From positions 1 through 55,817 of the forward strand of contig ONJB01000016.1 of assembly GCA_900318015.1 (NCBI GenBank): a DNA stretch of 55,817 nt. The letters are read 5' to 3'. The notes under the pieces were generated by a model. That model did not search any database. It was not told where the DNA came from and saw nothing but the letters and a program-made list of their open reading frames with translations. Below are positions 47,717 to 55,792 of this stretch, piece by piece; within the stretch, counting starts at the first letter, position 1; each line of letters begins with the position of its first letter. This stretch comes from an uncultured Bacteroidales bacterium. GTDB lineage: Bacteria > Bacteroidota > Bacteroidia > Bacteroidales > UBA932. Both the position numbers and the translations under genes were made by a program.

Positions 47717-48883
47717 TTACGGCTGGCCGGCCGGATTGATTGGAATGTTCGGATCCACGACCAGCGATTCCACGAGCCGGGTCAGGGAATCCAGGCGGGC
47801 CTGGATGTGGTCCAGCTGCGCTTCCTTCTCCGCCAGGTCGCGGTCCGTCTTGTCATAGATCTCCCGGATCATCGCATTCATTTCCTCCCCGGTCATGCCC
47901 AGGGAGTGCTCCTTGATGACCAGCTGGCTGTCCTTGATCTTGTGGCTCCGGGCCGATGCGTAAAAGGCCGTCTGGGCCTCGTAGGACAGGGGCTCGCCGG
48001 TCAGGGAGATTTCCACCTTCCGCCCGTGGTCCTTGTAGATGTGCCAGTCGTAGATGTAGGAGCGGGAAACCAGCCGGTTCTCCCGGACGAAGGCTTCGAC
48101 GTTCCGCTCGAAGTTGTTGTCCTTCACCATGACGATGGCGGAAATGATGCTCGGGATGATGACGATGGCGATGATGGTGCTCATCATGTTGCGGCGCTTC
48201 ACGGCCAGGGCCGGGTCGATGCCCGTCACCGTCTTGAAACGCAAGTACTTGACCATCACGTAGGTGGCCAGGGTGATGAAGACCGCGTTGATGATGAACA
48301 GGTACATCGCCCCGAGGAAGAAGTGCATGTTCAGGCAGGACAGGCCGTAGCCCGCGGTGCACAGGGGCGGCATCAGGGCCGTCGCGATGGCGACGCCCGC
48401 GATGGTCGTCCCACGCTCCTTGCGGCTGTTCTCCAGGATGCCGGCCAGGCCGCCGAACAGGGCGATGAGGACGTCGTAGATCGTGGGACTCGTGCGGGCC
48501 TCCAGCTCGGTGGGATTGATCAGGTCCAGCGGGGACAGGAGGAAGAACAGGGTCGATGCGCCCAGCGAGATCAGCACCATCACCAGGACGTTCTTGGCCG
48601 CCGTCTTCAGAAGGTCCACATCGTTGGTGCCGATGGCCAGGCCCATGCCGATGATTGGCCCCATCAGCGGGGAGATGAGCATCGCGCCGATGATCACCGC
48701 CGTCGAGTTCACGTTCAGGCCGACGGACGCGATGATGATCGAGAACGCGAGGATCCAGGCGTTGGGGCCCCGGAACCAGATCGCACTCTTGATGCGCTGC
48801 GCCGCATCGTCCGTGTCGATGTGGTCGTAGATGTTCGCGTAGTAGCGAATCGTCCGCTTCAGATAGTTCTTATCCCATTTCAT
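47717..48883 (-). CDS. DUF389 family (TIGR00341-like) membrane protein
   Basis: The frame extends upstream to 49420, but MKWDKNYLKRTIRYY at 48883 is the true start (388 aa): it sits just after a consensus promoter. The DUF389 core has several transmembrane helices with NVNSTAVIIGAMLISPLMGPIIGMG, in overlapping parts, and ERGTTIAGVAIATALMPPLCTAGY. The C-terminal about 130 residues are soluble, with a predicted coiled coil at the end (DRDLAEKEAQLDHIQARLDS). The function of DUF389 proteins is not established. It is transcribed leftwards after the epimerase gene but has its own promoter. The transcript would have almost no leader. Confidence 0.9.
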   Translation of the reverse strand: MKWDKNYLKRTIRYYANIYDHIDTDDAAQRIKSAIWFRGPNAWILAFSIIIASVGLNVNSTAVIIGAMLISPLMGPIIGMGLAIGTNDVDLLKTAAKNVLVMVLISLGASTLFFLLSPLDLINPTELEARTSPTIYDVLIALFGGLAGILENSRKERGTTIAGVAIATALMPPLCTAGYGLSCLNMHFFLGAMYLFIINAVFITLATYVMVKYLRFKTVTGIDPALAVKRRNMMSTIIAIVIIPSIISAIVMVKDNNFERNVEAFVRENRLVSRSYIYDWHIYKDHGRKVEISLTGEPLSYEAQTAFYASARSHKIKDSQLVIKEHSLGMTGEEMNAMIREIYDKTDRDLAEKEAQLDHIQARLDSLTRLVESLVVDPNIPINPAGQP

Positions 48884-48890
48884 AACTGCC

Positions 48891-48922
48891 CCAAGATAAG
48901 GAAATTTCGGGGCACTTGCAAA
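48891..48922 (-). promoter_or_regulatory. Promoter of the DUF389 gene
   Basis: On the minus strand: TTTG at 48922-48919, exactly 20 nt, then TATCTTGG at 48898-48891. Only 7 nt separate the -7 box from the ATG at 48883. Confidence 0.6.
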
Positions 48923-48941
48923 GGCAGGCGCCCCCGCTTCG

Positions 48942-49799
48942 TCAAAGGATGGTGATGGAATAGAGGAAGCTGTACTTCTCGCCGGGAGCCACGCGGTGGA
49001 TATAAGTACGGTTCGCGATGTCGCCGGTGAAGCCTTTCTTGTCGCAGAGACCGTTCCAGGGCTCCAGGCAGACGAACGGACAGCCCGGCTTGTAGGGCGC
49101 CCAGATGCCGTACGCCTCCGCCAGCGGGCTGTCCACGCGCAGGAACGCCACACCGTCCTTGTCGCAAAGCTCCGTGGCCGCCACCTGCATTTCCTCGATG
49201 ATCCAGGCGTCGTGCGCGAAGGTCTCGTTCGTGATCGGCATTTCCGCCGGCAGGTGGACGGGCTCCGGCCGGGGCACGCGGTTGCCGTCCTCCAGGTCGG
49301 AGACGACGACGGGGCATACGGGCCGGTTGCAGGCGTCGTAGTAGCGGACATAGCCGTGCACCTCATCTGCAGGATCGTAGTCCGGCAGCGTGAAGGCGGG
49401 ATGCGCGCCGATCTGGGCATACAGGTCGCGCTTGTCCAGGTTCACGACCGTCCAGGTGATGTCCACCCGGTTCCCGTCCAGCTTATACTGCGCCTCCAGC
49501 GCGAAGCGGTAGGGATAGTTCTCCGGCCGGACGTCCTTCATCACCAGCAGTCCTTCCCCGGCTTCCTCGAACTCGCAGTCGCGGGCGAAACCGTGCTGCT
49601 TCATCGTAAACACCTGGCCGTCAATACGGATCTCGTTGTTGAACGGCTTCCCTACGGCCGGGAACAGGATGGGCGCGCGGCGGTTCCAGAACGCCGCGTC
49701 GCCGCTCCACATATACTCCCGGCCTTTCCGGACCAGGCTCACCAGCTCCGCGCCGTGCGGAGCGACTTCGATGGATATGAGGTTGTTCGAAAGCTTCAT
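48942..49799 (-). CDS. Aldose 1-epimerase family protein (LacX-like)
   Basis: The 285-residue cytoplasmic protein has the beta-sandwich of the galactose-mutarotase superfamily: ISIEVAPHGAELVSLVRKG, EYMWSGDAAFWNRRAPILFP, GFARDCEF, AQIGAHPAFTLPDYD, PYKPGCPFVCLEPWNGLCD. HGFARD and GAHPAF supply the likely catalytic His residues, and LEPWNG the Glu. It interconverts sugar anomers; the sugar is unknown. The gene follows the alpha/beta hydrolase gene by 4 nt, in a leftward operon beginning with DUF3667. Confidence 0.92.
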   Translation of the reverse strand: MKLSNNLISIEVAPHGAELVSLVRKGREYMWSGDAAFWNRRAPILFPAVGKPFNNEIRIDGQVFTMKQHGFARDCEFEEAGEGLLVMKDVRPENYPYRFALEAQYKLDGNRVDITWTVVNLDKRDLYAQIGAHPAFTLPDYDPADEVHGYVRYYDACNRPVCPVVVSDLEDGNRVPRPEPVHLPAEMPITNETFAHDAWIIEEMQVAATELCDKDGVAFLRVDSPLAEAYGIWAPYKPGCPFVCLEPWNGLCDKKGFTGDIANRTYIHRVAPGEKYSFLYSITIL

Positions 49800-49803
49800 A
49801 GGC

Positions 49804-50895
49804 TTACCAGTTCTTCCGGTCGAAGGTCCAGTCGGGATGGACCATCTTGCCGTATTCGTCGTTCATGAACAGGGCGGAATCGCCCACCTGGCCCTTCAGC
49901 TGCCAGTTGAGCCACAGGCGGCATGCGACAGCATAGGCGCCGGCGTTCTTCTCGTAATAGGTGCCGTGGTGGCCGTCCAGCGTGGAGATCTTCACGACGG
50001 GAAGCTCCTTGATCCGCTTCCAGTCGCCGTTGGCGTTCTCATAGGCCACATCCGCCGTGCCGCCGTTTAGGTAGAGCATCGGCTGGTGGAGGTTCGCGAG
50101 GGATTCCTTGGAGGCGCCGCTCATGGACATTTCCCCGATGCCGGAATTGAAGATCAGGCAGGTCTTGATGCGGGGGTCGTGGGCAACGGCGAGCACCTGG
50201 GCGCCGCCGCAGGACTGCCCCATCGCCGCGACCTTGTCCAGGTCGATGCAATGGTAGTATTCGCTCTGGGCATTGGCGCACTGGTCAGTGATCCAGTCCA
50301 TTGCCTCCAGCAGCTGGCGGGCATAGGTCCGGAACGGCGCCGGGGCGGGCGCGGCCTTCTTGCCCTTGCTCTTCTTCGCCGCGGCCTCCGCGGCCTTCCG
50401 CGCCGCTTCCTGCTCCGCGGCCCGGGCGGCCAGCTCCGCCTCCGTATAAGGCGTCAACCGCTCGCCGTTACCCATGATGGCCACTTCCTTCGTCTCCGGG
50501 TACCAGCCCCGCACGACGCCCTTCCACTGCGCGTAGAACGCGTCGTCCGGCATGTCCTGATACGGGCCGATGGCGAGGACGATGTAGCCCCAGGAGGCCA
50601 CCTCGCTGAGCAGGCGGCTCATTTCCAGGTTGTTGTTCGCGCAGGCGCCGTTGGCATAGAGGAGCACGGGAATCTTGCCGTTCTCCTCGACATAACCCTT
50701 GAGGTCCTTCGGGCGGTAGATCGTGTGCGTGGGAAGGGAGGCGTCCTCCACGGCCACGGACTTCCAGGGGCCGGTTCCGCCGCCTTCGATGACTTGTTCC
50801 TGCTTCGTCTGCGCGAGGCAGACCGCGCCCGCGGCGAACAACGCCGCCGCCAAGGCCATGAGTCTGTTGTGTTTCATATGCGAGTTGGTTTTCAT
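49804..50895 (-). CDS. Exported alpha/beta hydrolase (dienelactone-hydrolase/PETase-like)
   Basis: The 363-residue protein starts 1 nt after the DUF3667 stop (50895; an internal ATG at 50877 is also possible) and has a signal peptide ending ...AVCLAQ. The hydrolase core shows IPVLLYANGACANNN (oxyanion region), VASWGYIVLAIGPY, the nucleophile elbow AAMGQSCGGAQVL (Ser in GQSCGG), MLYLNGGTADVAYE (acid region) and DGHHGTYYE (catalytic His). A low-complexity Ala/Lys/Glu stretch (about residues 150-185) interrupts the cap region. The substrate is unknown; esterase activity is likely. Confidence 0.83.
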   Translation of the reverse strand: MKTNSHMKHNRLMALAAALFAAGAVCLAQTKQEQVIEGGGTGPWKSVAVEDASLPTHTIYRPKDLKGYVEENGKIPVLLYANGACANNNLEMSRLLSEVASWGYIVLAIGPYQDMPDDAFYAQWKGVVRGWYPETKEVAIMGNGERLTPYTEAELAARAAEQEAARKAAEAAAKKSKGKKAAPAPAPFRTYARQLLEAMDWITDQCANAQSEYYHCIDLDKVAAMGQSCGGAQVLAVAHDPRIKTCLIFNSGIGEMSMSGASKESLANLHQPMLYLNGGTADVAYENANGDWKRIKELPVVKISTLDGHHGTYYEKNAGAYAVACRLWLNWQLKGQVGDSALFMNDEYGKMVHPDWTFDRKNW

Positions 50896-50896
50896 T

Positions 50897-51787
50897 TTAA
50901 GATTGGAAATAGGCGATCAGCACGACTGTTCCGCCGGCCAGGAGGATGACCACGCCGGCCAGGAGGCCATAATAGACGCAGGTCTTCAGGACCAGCCAGA
51001 AACTCTTCTTCCACCGGACGCCCAGCCACTGGTGATAATCCCACATCAGGAGGGCAATGATCAGTACGATGCCGATTTCCGCGCTCTTGCCGAACGAGAA
51101 CAGCAGGGCGAACAGCATGAAGAAACTGAACTGGCACAAGATGTAAGCCGATGCCGCCGCACAGGCCGACATCGTCTGTTTGTGGCGGCGGTGCAGCGCG
51201 AGGGACATGGCCAGCCAGAGCAGGAGGAACTGCCCGGCGAAAAGTGGGATTCCCTGACTCCGGAGCGTGCCCTCGAGGGCGGCCAGGGACGATTCGTGCT
51301 GGGTGTCCACCTGCTCCGGATACTGGTCCAGATGCAGATAGACCCAGCCTTTCTCGAGGACGGCCAGCATATCCTTCGCCAGCGATAAAGCCTTCTCTTG
51401 CTCGGGATTGTCCAGCTCCTCGGCCTCTATATTCACGGTAGGAGTGAACTCTTTCCTCTGCTGCTGGACCGGCCGCATGACGGCGGCGACCAGGGCGAAG
51501 AAAGCGTAGAAAACGATGAGCGCCGTCAGGGGCGCGAGGTATCGCTCGTGAGCGCCCTTGATGTAGTCCCGAATCATGTAGCCGGGACGGAGCAGGAGCT
51601 GGGAGAACGTCCGTTTCGCGTCGTCATTCAGGAAAGGGATGCTGTCGAACGCCCCCTTGTAGAAATCGCCGGAACGCTTCCGGACCTTCTTCTCCTCCGG
51701 CCGATGCCAGGGGAAATACCCCAGCTTCTGCCAGATGGCGAAGGCGCGGCAGCGTGACTTGAAAGAATGTTTCTTTTTCTGTTCCAT
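50897..51787 (-). CDS. DUF3667-like membrane protein
   Basis: A longer open frame exists, but the promoter at 51794-51825 places the start at ATG 51787 (296 aa). The N-terminal soluble part contains the DUF3667 hallmark: ending in SIPFLNDDAKRTFSQLLLRPGYMIRDYI, in overlapping parts, then KGAHERYLAPLTALIVFYAFF, which enters the first transmembrane helix. Further membrane segments lie around residues 185-205, 215-235, 240-255 and 265-292. Typical members carry an N-terminal zinc ribbon; none is visible here. The function is unknown. It heads a tight operon with the alpha/beta hydrolase and the epimerase (gaps 1 and 4 nt). Confidence 0.8.
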   Translation of the reverse strand: MEQKKKHSFKSRCRAFAIWQKLGYFPWHRPEEKKVRKRSGDFYKGAFDSIPFLNDDAKRTFSQLLLRPGYMIRDYIKGAHERYLAPLTALIVFYAFFALVAAVMRPVQQQRKEFTPTVNIEAEELDNPEQEKALSLAKDMLAVLEKGWVYLHLDQYPEQVDTQHESSLAALEGTLRSQGIPLFAGQFLLLWLAMSLALHRRHKQTMSACAAASAYILCQFSFFMLFALLFSFGKSAEIGIVLIIALLMWDYHQWLGVRWKKSFWLVLKTCVYYGLLAGVVILLAGGTVVLIAYFQS

Positions 51788-51793
51788 CGGTAA

Positions 51794-51825
51794 CAAATTT
51801 ACGCAATCCACCTTGAGAAAGCAAA
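51794..51825 (-). promoter_or_regulatory. Promoter of the DUF3667-hydrolase-epimerase operon
   Basis: On the minus strand: TTTG at 51825-51822, exactly 20 nt, then TAAATTTG at 51801-51794, a full consensus match. The ATG at 51787 follows after 6 nt. Confidence 0.65.
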
Positions 51826-51842
51826 GAAATGCCGTACCTTTG
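51812..51842 (+). promoter_or_regulatory. Promoter of uxuA-uxuB
   Basis: CTTG at 51812-51815, 19 nt, then TACCTTTG at 51835-51842. The ATG is at 51875. It overlaps the divergent DUF3667 promoter at the -33 boxes. Confidence 0.55.
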
Positions 51843-51874
51843 TGTGGTAATGAACCCCAAAAAGCAGACAGACC

Positions 51875-53128
51875 ATGGAAAAAACCTGGAGATGGTTCGG
51901 TAAGAAAGACAAGATCACGCTCGCGATGCTGCGGCAGATCGGCGTGGAGGGCATCGTGACCGCCCTGCACGACGTCCCGCTGGGACAGGTGTGGACGCGG
52001 GAGAAGATCCGCGACCTGCGCGAATATATCGAAAGCTACGGCATGCGCTGGAGCGTCGTGGAGTCGCTCCCCGTCGTGGAGACCATCAAATACGGCGGTC
52101 CCGACCGGGACGAGCAGATCGAAGTGTACAAGCAGTCGCTGCGGAACCTCTCCGCCGAGGGCATCCACTGCATCTGCTACAACTTCATGCCGGTGCTGGA
52201 CTGGGCCCGCACGGACCTCTTCCACGAGAACCCGAACGGCGCCACGAACCTGTACTTCAACTACGCCGAATTCGCCTATTTCGACATCTACATCCTCAAG
52301 CGCCCCGGCGCCCGGGAGGAGTGGGCGAAGTTCCGGTTCCCGGCGGGCGTAGGCGAGGGACGGAACGTCCTCGCCGAGGCCGACGAGCTCGCCAAGACCA
52401 TGACCCCGGAGAAGGACCACAAGCTGGTGGAGACCATCGTCATCAAGACCCAGGGCTTCGTGAGCGGCAATTTCAGCGAGAACGACGAGGCGCCCGTGCA
52501 GAAATTCCGGGAGTTCCTTAACCTGTACAAGGGCATTGACAAGGCCCAGCTCCGGGCCAACATGAAATACTTCCTGGAGGCGATCATGCCCGTCTGCGAG
52601 GAGTGCGGGATGAACATGTGCGTCCATCCGGACGACCCGCCCATCGAGATCCTCGGCCTGCCGCGCATCGTCCGGACGGAGGAGGACATCGAATGGTTCC
52701 TCAACGCGGTTCCCAACAAGCATAACGGCCTGACTTTCTGTGCCGGATCGCTGTCCGCCGGAGCCTACAACAACGTCGTGGACCTGGCGAAGAAGTTCGC
52801 TTCCCGCACCCATTTCGTGCACCTGCGTTCCTGCCACATCTTCCCGAACGGCGACTTCACCGAGGCATCGCACCTCGGCGGCCGGGCGGACCTCATCGAG
52901 CTCGTCCGCATCTTCGAGAAGGAGAATCCCGCCCTGCCGATGCGCGTGGACCACGGCATGACCTTCACCGACGCGCCCGGCGGCATCATGGACGAGTCCG
53001 CGCATGGGCACAACGCCGGCTACACCCTTCTCGGCCGGATGTTCGCGATGGGCCAGGTCCAGGGCATCATCGCCACCGTGGACCGCGAACTGGGCCTCGA
53101 ATACAAACAACCCGGATTCTTTGACTAG
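51875..53128 (+). CDS. uxuA: D-mannonate dehydratase
   Basis: The 417-residue protein is typical UxuA: EKTWRWFGKKDKITLAML at the N-terminus, GVEGIVTALHDVPLGQVW, CICYNFMPVLDWARTDL, MNMCVHPDDPPIEILGLPRIV, THFVHLRSCHIFPNGDF, MRVDHGMTFTD (metal-binding Cys/His/Asp residues) and GYTLLGRMFAMGQVQGII. It converts D-mannonate to 2-keto-3-deoxygluconate in glucuronate breakdown, in the cytoplasm. The uxuB gene follows after 3 nt. No uxaC or kdgK/kdgA genes are in the window. The pathway partner suggests use of glucuronate from glucuronoxylan or pectin-like glycans. Confidence 0.96.
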   Translation: MEKTWRWFGKKDKITLAMLRQIGVEGIVTALHDVPLGQVWTREKIRDLREYIESYGMRWSVVESLPVVETIKYGGPDRDEQIEVYKQSLRNLSAEGIHCICYNFMPVLDWARTDLFHENPNGATNLYFNYAEFAYFDIYILKRPGAREEWAKFRFPAGVGEGRNVLAEADELAKTMTPEKDHKLVETIVIKTQGFVSGNFSENDEAPVQKFREFLNLYKGIDKAQLRANMKYFLEAIMPVCEECGMNMCVHPDDPPIEILGLPRIVRTEEDIEWFLNAVPNKHNGLTFCAGSLSAGAYNNVVDLAKKFASRTHFVHLRSCHIFPNGDFTEASHLGGRADLIELVRIFEKENPALPMRVDHGMTFTDAPGGIMDESAHGHNAGYTLLGRMFAMGQVQGIIATVDRELGLEYKQPGFFD

Positions 53129-53131
53129 CGT

Positions 53132-54718
53132 ATGAAACTGACTGATATCCTAAGCGGTAAGTACAACGCCGCGGAATGGGAGTCCAAAGGCTACCGGCTC
53201 CCGAAATACGACATCACCGCCGTGAAGGCGAAGACCTTCGCCGAGCCCACCTGGGTACATTTCGGCGGCGGCAACATCTTCCGCGCCTTCCCGGCCGCAA
53301 TCCTGAACGAGGCCCTGAACACGGGCCGGTACGACCGCGGCGTCATCGTGGCGGAAACCTTCGATTTCGAGGTCATCGACAAGGCCTACGCCCCTTACGG
53401 GAACCTGTCGCTGTCCGTGAGCCTGCAGTCCACCGGCACCATCGAAAAGACCGTCATCGCGTCCGTCACGGAGGCCCTGAAGGCCGATTACGCCTTCCCC
53501 GACTGGCAGCGGCTCGTGGACATCTTCCGGAACCCGTCCCTGCAGATGATATCCTTCACCATCACGGAGAAGGGCTACACCGTCGCTCCGGCGGACCTGG
53601 AGCGCGGCCTGACGCCCGTCCTGGCGATGGGCAAGGTCGCCGCGCTGCTATACGAGCGCTGGAAGGCCGGCGCCCTGCCGCTGACGGTGCAGTCGATGGA
53701 TAACTGCTCCCACAACGGCGACAAGGTCAAGGCCGGCGTGCTCGCGTATGCGAAGCGCTGGGCGGCCGACGACCTCGTCCCGGCGGAATTCCCCGCCTAC
53801 CTGGAAGACGAGACCAAGATTACCTTCCCCTGGTCGATGATCGACAAGATCACCCCGCGCCCGCACGAGAAGGTGAAGGCCATGCTCGCTGCCGACGGCT
53901 TCGAGGACAACGAGTACATCGAAACGGCCAAGCACACCTTCACGGCCCCGTTCGTGAACTCCGAGGAGGTGCAGTATCTTGTCATCGAGGACAACTACAC
54001 GTGCGGCCGGCCGCCGCTGGACCTGGGCGGCGCCCTGTACACAACGCGCGAGACGGTGGACAAGGTAGAAACGATGAAGGTCACCACCTGCCTCAACCCG
54101 CTGCACACGGCGATGAGCATCTACGGCTGCATGCTGGGCTACACTCTCATCAGCGCCGAGATGGCCGATCCGGACCTCCGTGCCTTCATCCAGAAGATCG
54201 GCTACATCGAGGCGATGCCGGTCGTGACGGACCCGGGCGTGCTGAACCCGTACGAGTTCATCGGCACGGTCATCAACCGCCGCCTGCCGAACCCGTTCAT
54301 GCCGGATGCGCCGCAGCGCATCGCCATGGACACGAGCCAGAAACTGACCATCCGCTTCGGCGAGACCCTCAAGAAGTACATCGCCCGCGGGCTGGACATG
54401 GACAACCTGGTGCTGATTCCGCTCACGCTGGCGGGCTACGCGCGCTACCTGAAGGGCATCCGCGACGACGGGACGCCGTTCGAGCCGTCCCCGGACCCGC
54501 TGCTCGCGGAGCTGCAGGCCATCGTGGCGCCGCTGGAAATCGGCAAGCCCGACCAAAACTGGTCCTGCCTCAAGCAACTGTTCAGCCGGAAGGACGTCTT
54601 TGCGGTGGATCTGTATGAAGCCGGCCTCGGCGAGCGCATCGAGGGGATGGTCCGCGAACTGTACGCCGGACCCGGCGCCGTTCGCGAGACGCTGCACAAG
54701 TACGTGATAGCGAGGTAA
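53132..54718 (+). CDS. uxuB: Fructuronate reductase / mannitol dehydrogenase family protein
   Basis: The 528-residue protein belongs to the mannitol/fructuronate/tagaturonate dehydrogenase family. WVHFGGGNIFRAF is the N-terminal NAD-binding region, followed by FTITEKGY. The conserved active-site motif SMDNCSHNGDKVKAGV has Asn and Lys, followed by KITFPWSMIDKITPRPHE, and the C-terminal domain includes CLNPLHTAMSIYGCMLGY. It reduces D-fructuronate to D-mannonate with NADH, the step before UxuA. It lies 3 nt after uxuA, and its TAA abuts the end of the convergent radical-SAM gene. The context favours fructuronate over mannitol or tagaturonate as substrate. Confidence 0.93.
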   Translation: MKLTDILSGKYNAAEWESKGYRLPKYDITAVKAKTFAEPTWVHFGGGNIFRAFPAAILNEALNTGRYDRGVIVAETFDFEVIDKAYAPYGNLSLSVSLQSTGTIEKTVIASVTEALKADYAFPDWQRLVDIFRNPSLQMISFTITEKGYTVAPADLERGLTPVLAMGKVAALLYERWKAGALPLTVQSMDNCSHNGDKVKAGVLAYAKRWAADDLVPAEFPAYLEDETKITFPWSMIDKITPRPHEKVKAMLAADGFEDNEYIETAKHTFTAPFVNSEEVQYLVIEDNYTCGRPPLDLGGALYTTRETVDKVETMKVTTCLNPLHTAMSIYGCMLGYTLISAEMADPDLRAFIQKIGYIEAMPVVTDPGVLNPYEFIGTVINRRLPNPFMPDAPQRIAMDTSQKLTIRFGETLKKYIARGLDMDNLVLIPLTLAGYARYLKGIRDDGTPFEPSPDPLLAELQAIVAPLEIGKPDQNWSCLKQLFSRKDVFAVDLYEAGLGERIEGMVRELYAGPGAVRETLHKYVIAR

Positions 54719-55727
54719 TTACGCTTCTTTAGACAAGGTTTTTGCATAGTGGCACTGGAGGACTTCTCCGGTGCCATTGTGCCAATTGTGCATGCCGTTC
54801 CCGAGGCAGTCGCGCCAGGCCTTGCAGTCTTTCCCAGACTTCGTAGAAATTGTCCGTGTAGATGCTGCCCTGGGAGAAGCGGTCCCGGTCGATGTTGGGG
54901 CAGGCGCAGATGCGGCCGTCAATCAGGACGGACGCGATATTGATGCCGGCGCGGCAGAAATAGCGGATGTCACGGACCTTCTCCTCGTATCGGCCCAGGT
55001 AGCCTTCGCAGCTGAAAGTCACCTTCATCGGTCCGCCTTCCAGGCGCTTGGCCTGGATGAACTCCATCAGGGAAACGAACTGGGAATCCGAGAGTTTCAT
55101 CTCTGGATCGGCGGCGGCCCGGCCGATGGGGATGATCGTGAACAGCCGCCATTGCTTCACGCCCAGGCCTTTGAGAATCTCGTAAATCTCCGGCAGTTCC
55201 GACAGGTTCCGCTGGTTCACGCAGGTGACGACATCGGCGTTCAGGCGCGGCTCCGCGGCGATGATGCCGATGGCGCGCAGCGCGCGCTGATAGCTCCCGG
55301 GAACTCCGCGCATCCAGTCGTGGGAAGCCTCCAGACCGTCCAGGCTCACGGTGATGGCGCCCATTCCGGCGGCCATCAGCTTTCCGTGCATCGTCTCGTC
55401 GTAGCACCAGCCGTTGGTGACCATGCCCCAGCCGAAGCCCCGGCGGCGGATTTCCCGCCCGGCTTCGGCGATGTCCGGCCGCAGAAGCGGCTCGCCGCCG
55501 GTCAGGACCACGGAAAAGTCCCGCGGCCGGTGGTCGGCCGGAATCGTGTCCAAGGCCCCCAGGAAGTCTTCCAGGGGCATATCCTTCTCCCGGCTCTGCA
55601 CCGAACAGTCGCTCCCGCAATGGCGGCAGCGGAGCATGCAGCGGGTCGTGCATTCCCAGAAGAGGTAATTCAGTTCATGGACCTTCGTCTCATTGGCGCG
55701 GAACAGGCGGAACAGCAGCGGATTCAT
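54719..55727 (-). pseudogene. Radical SAM/SPASM protein of the rSAM/lipoprotein (TIGR04133-like) type, broken by a deletion
   Basis: The start at 55727 gives HELNYLFWECTTRCMLRCRHC with the 4Fe-4S cysteines C30, C34 and C37 (in overlapping parts), VVLTGGEPLLRPD, WGMVTNGW, VSLDGLEASHDWMRG, RLFTIIPIGRAA and YFCRAGINIASVLIDG. This closely follows the Bacteroidota rSAM/lipoprotein-system family. After NFYEVWE the frame ends in unrelated sequence, stopping at 54729. The next frame carries the expected C-terminus: DCKAWRDCLGNGMHNW, then LQCHYAKT, ending at 54719 directly against uxuB. About 18 residues expected between VWE and DCKAW are missing, with a frame change at about 54829-54831. One auxiliary-cluster Cys is lost with them. 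As read, the enzyme would lack its second SPASM half. Confidence 0.85.
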
Positions 55728-55748
55728 GGCGCGGGTATGGTCTTTCGG

Positions 55749-55756
55749 CAAATTTA
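55749..55756 (-). promoter_or_regulatory. -7 element of the radical SAM gene
   Basis: TAAATTTG on the minus strand, 21 nt before the start at 55727. No xTTG at the usual spacing. Confidence 0.4.
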
Positions 55757-55792
55757 CGTTATTTTTGTGCAAGATTCGTCCCCGGGGGGATT

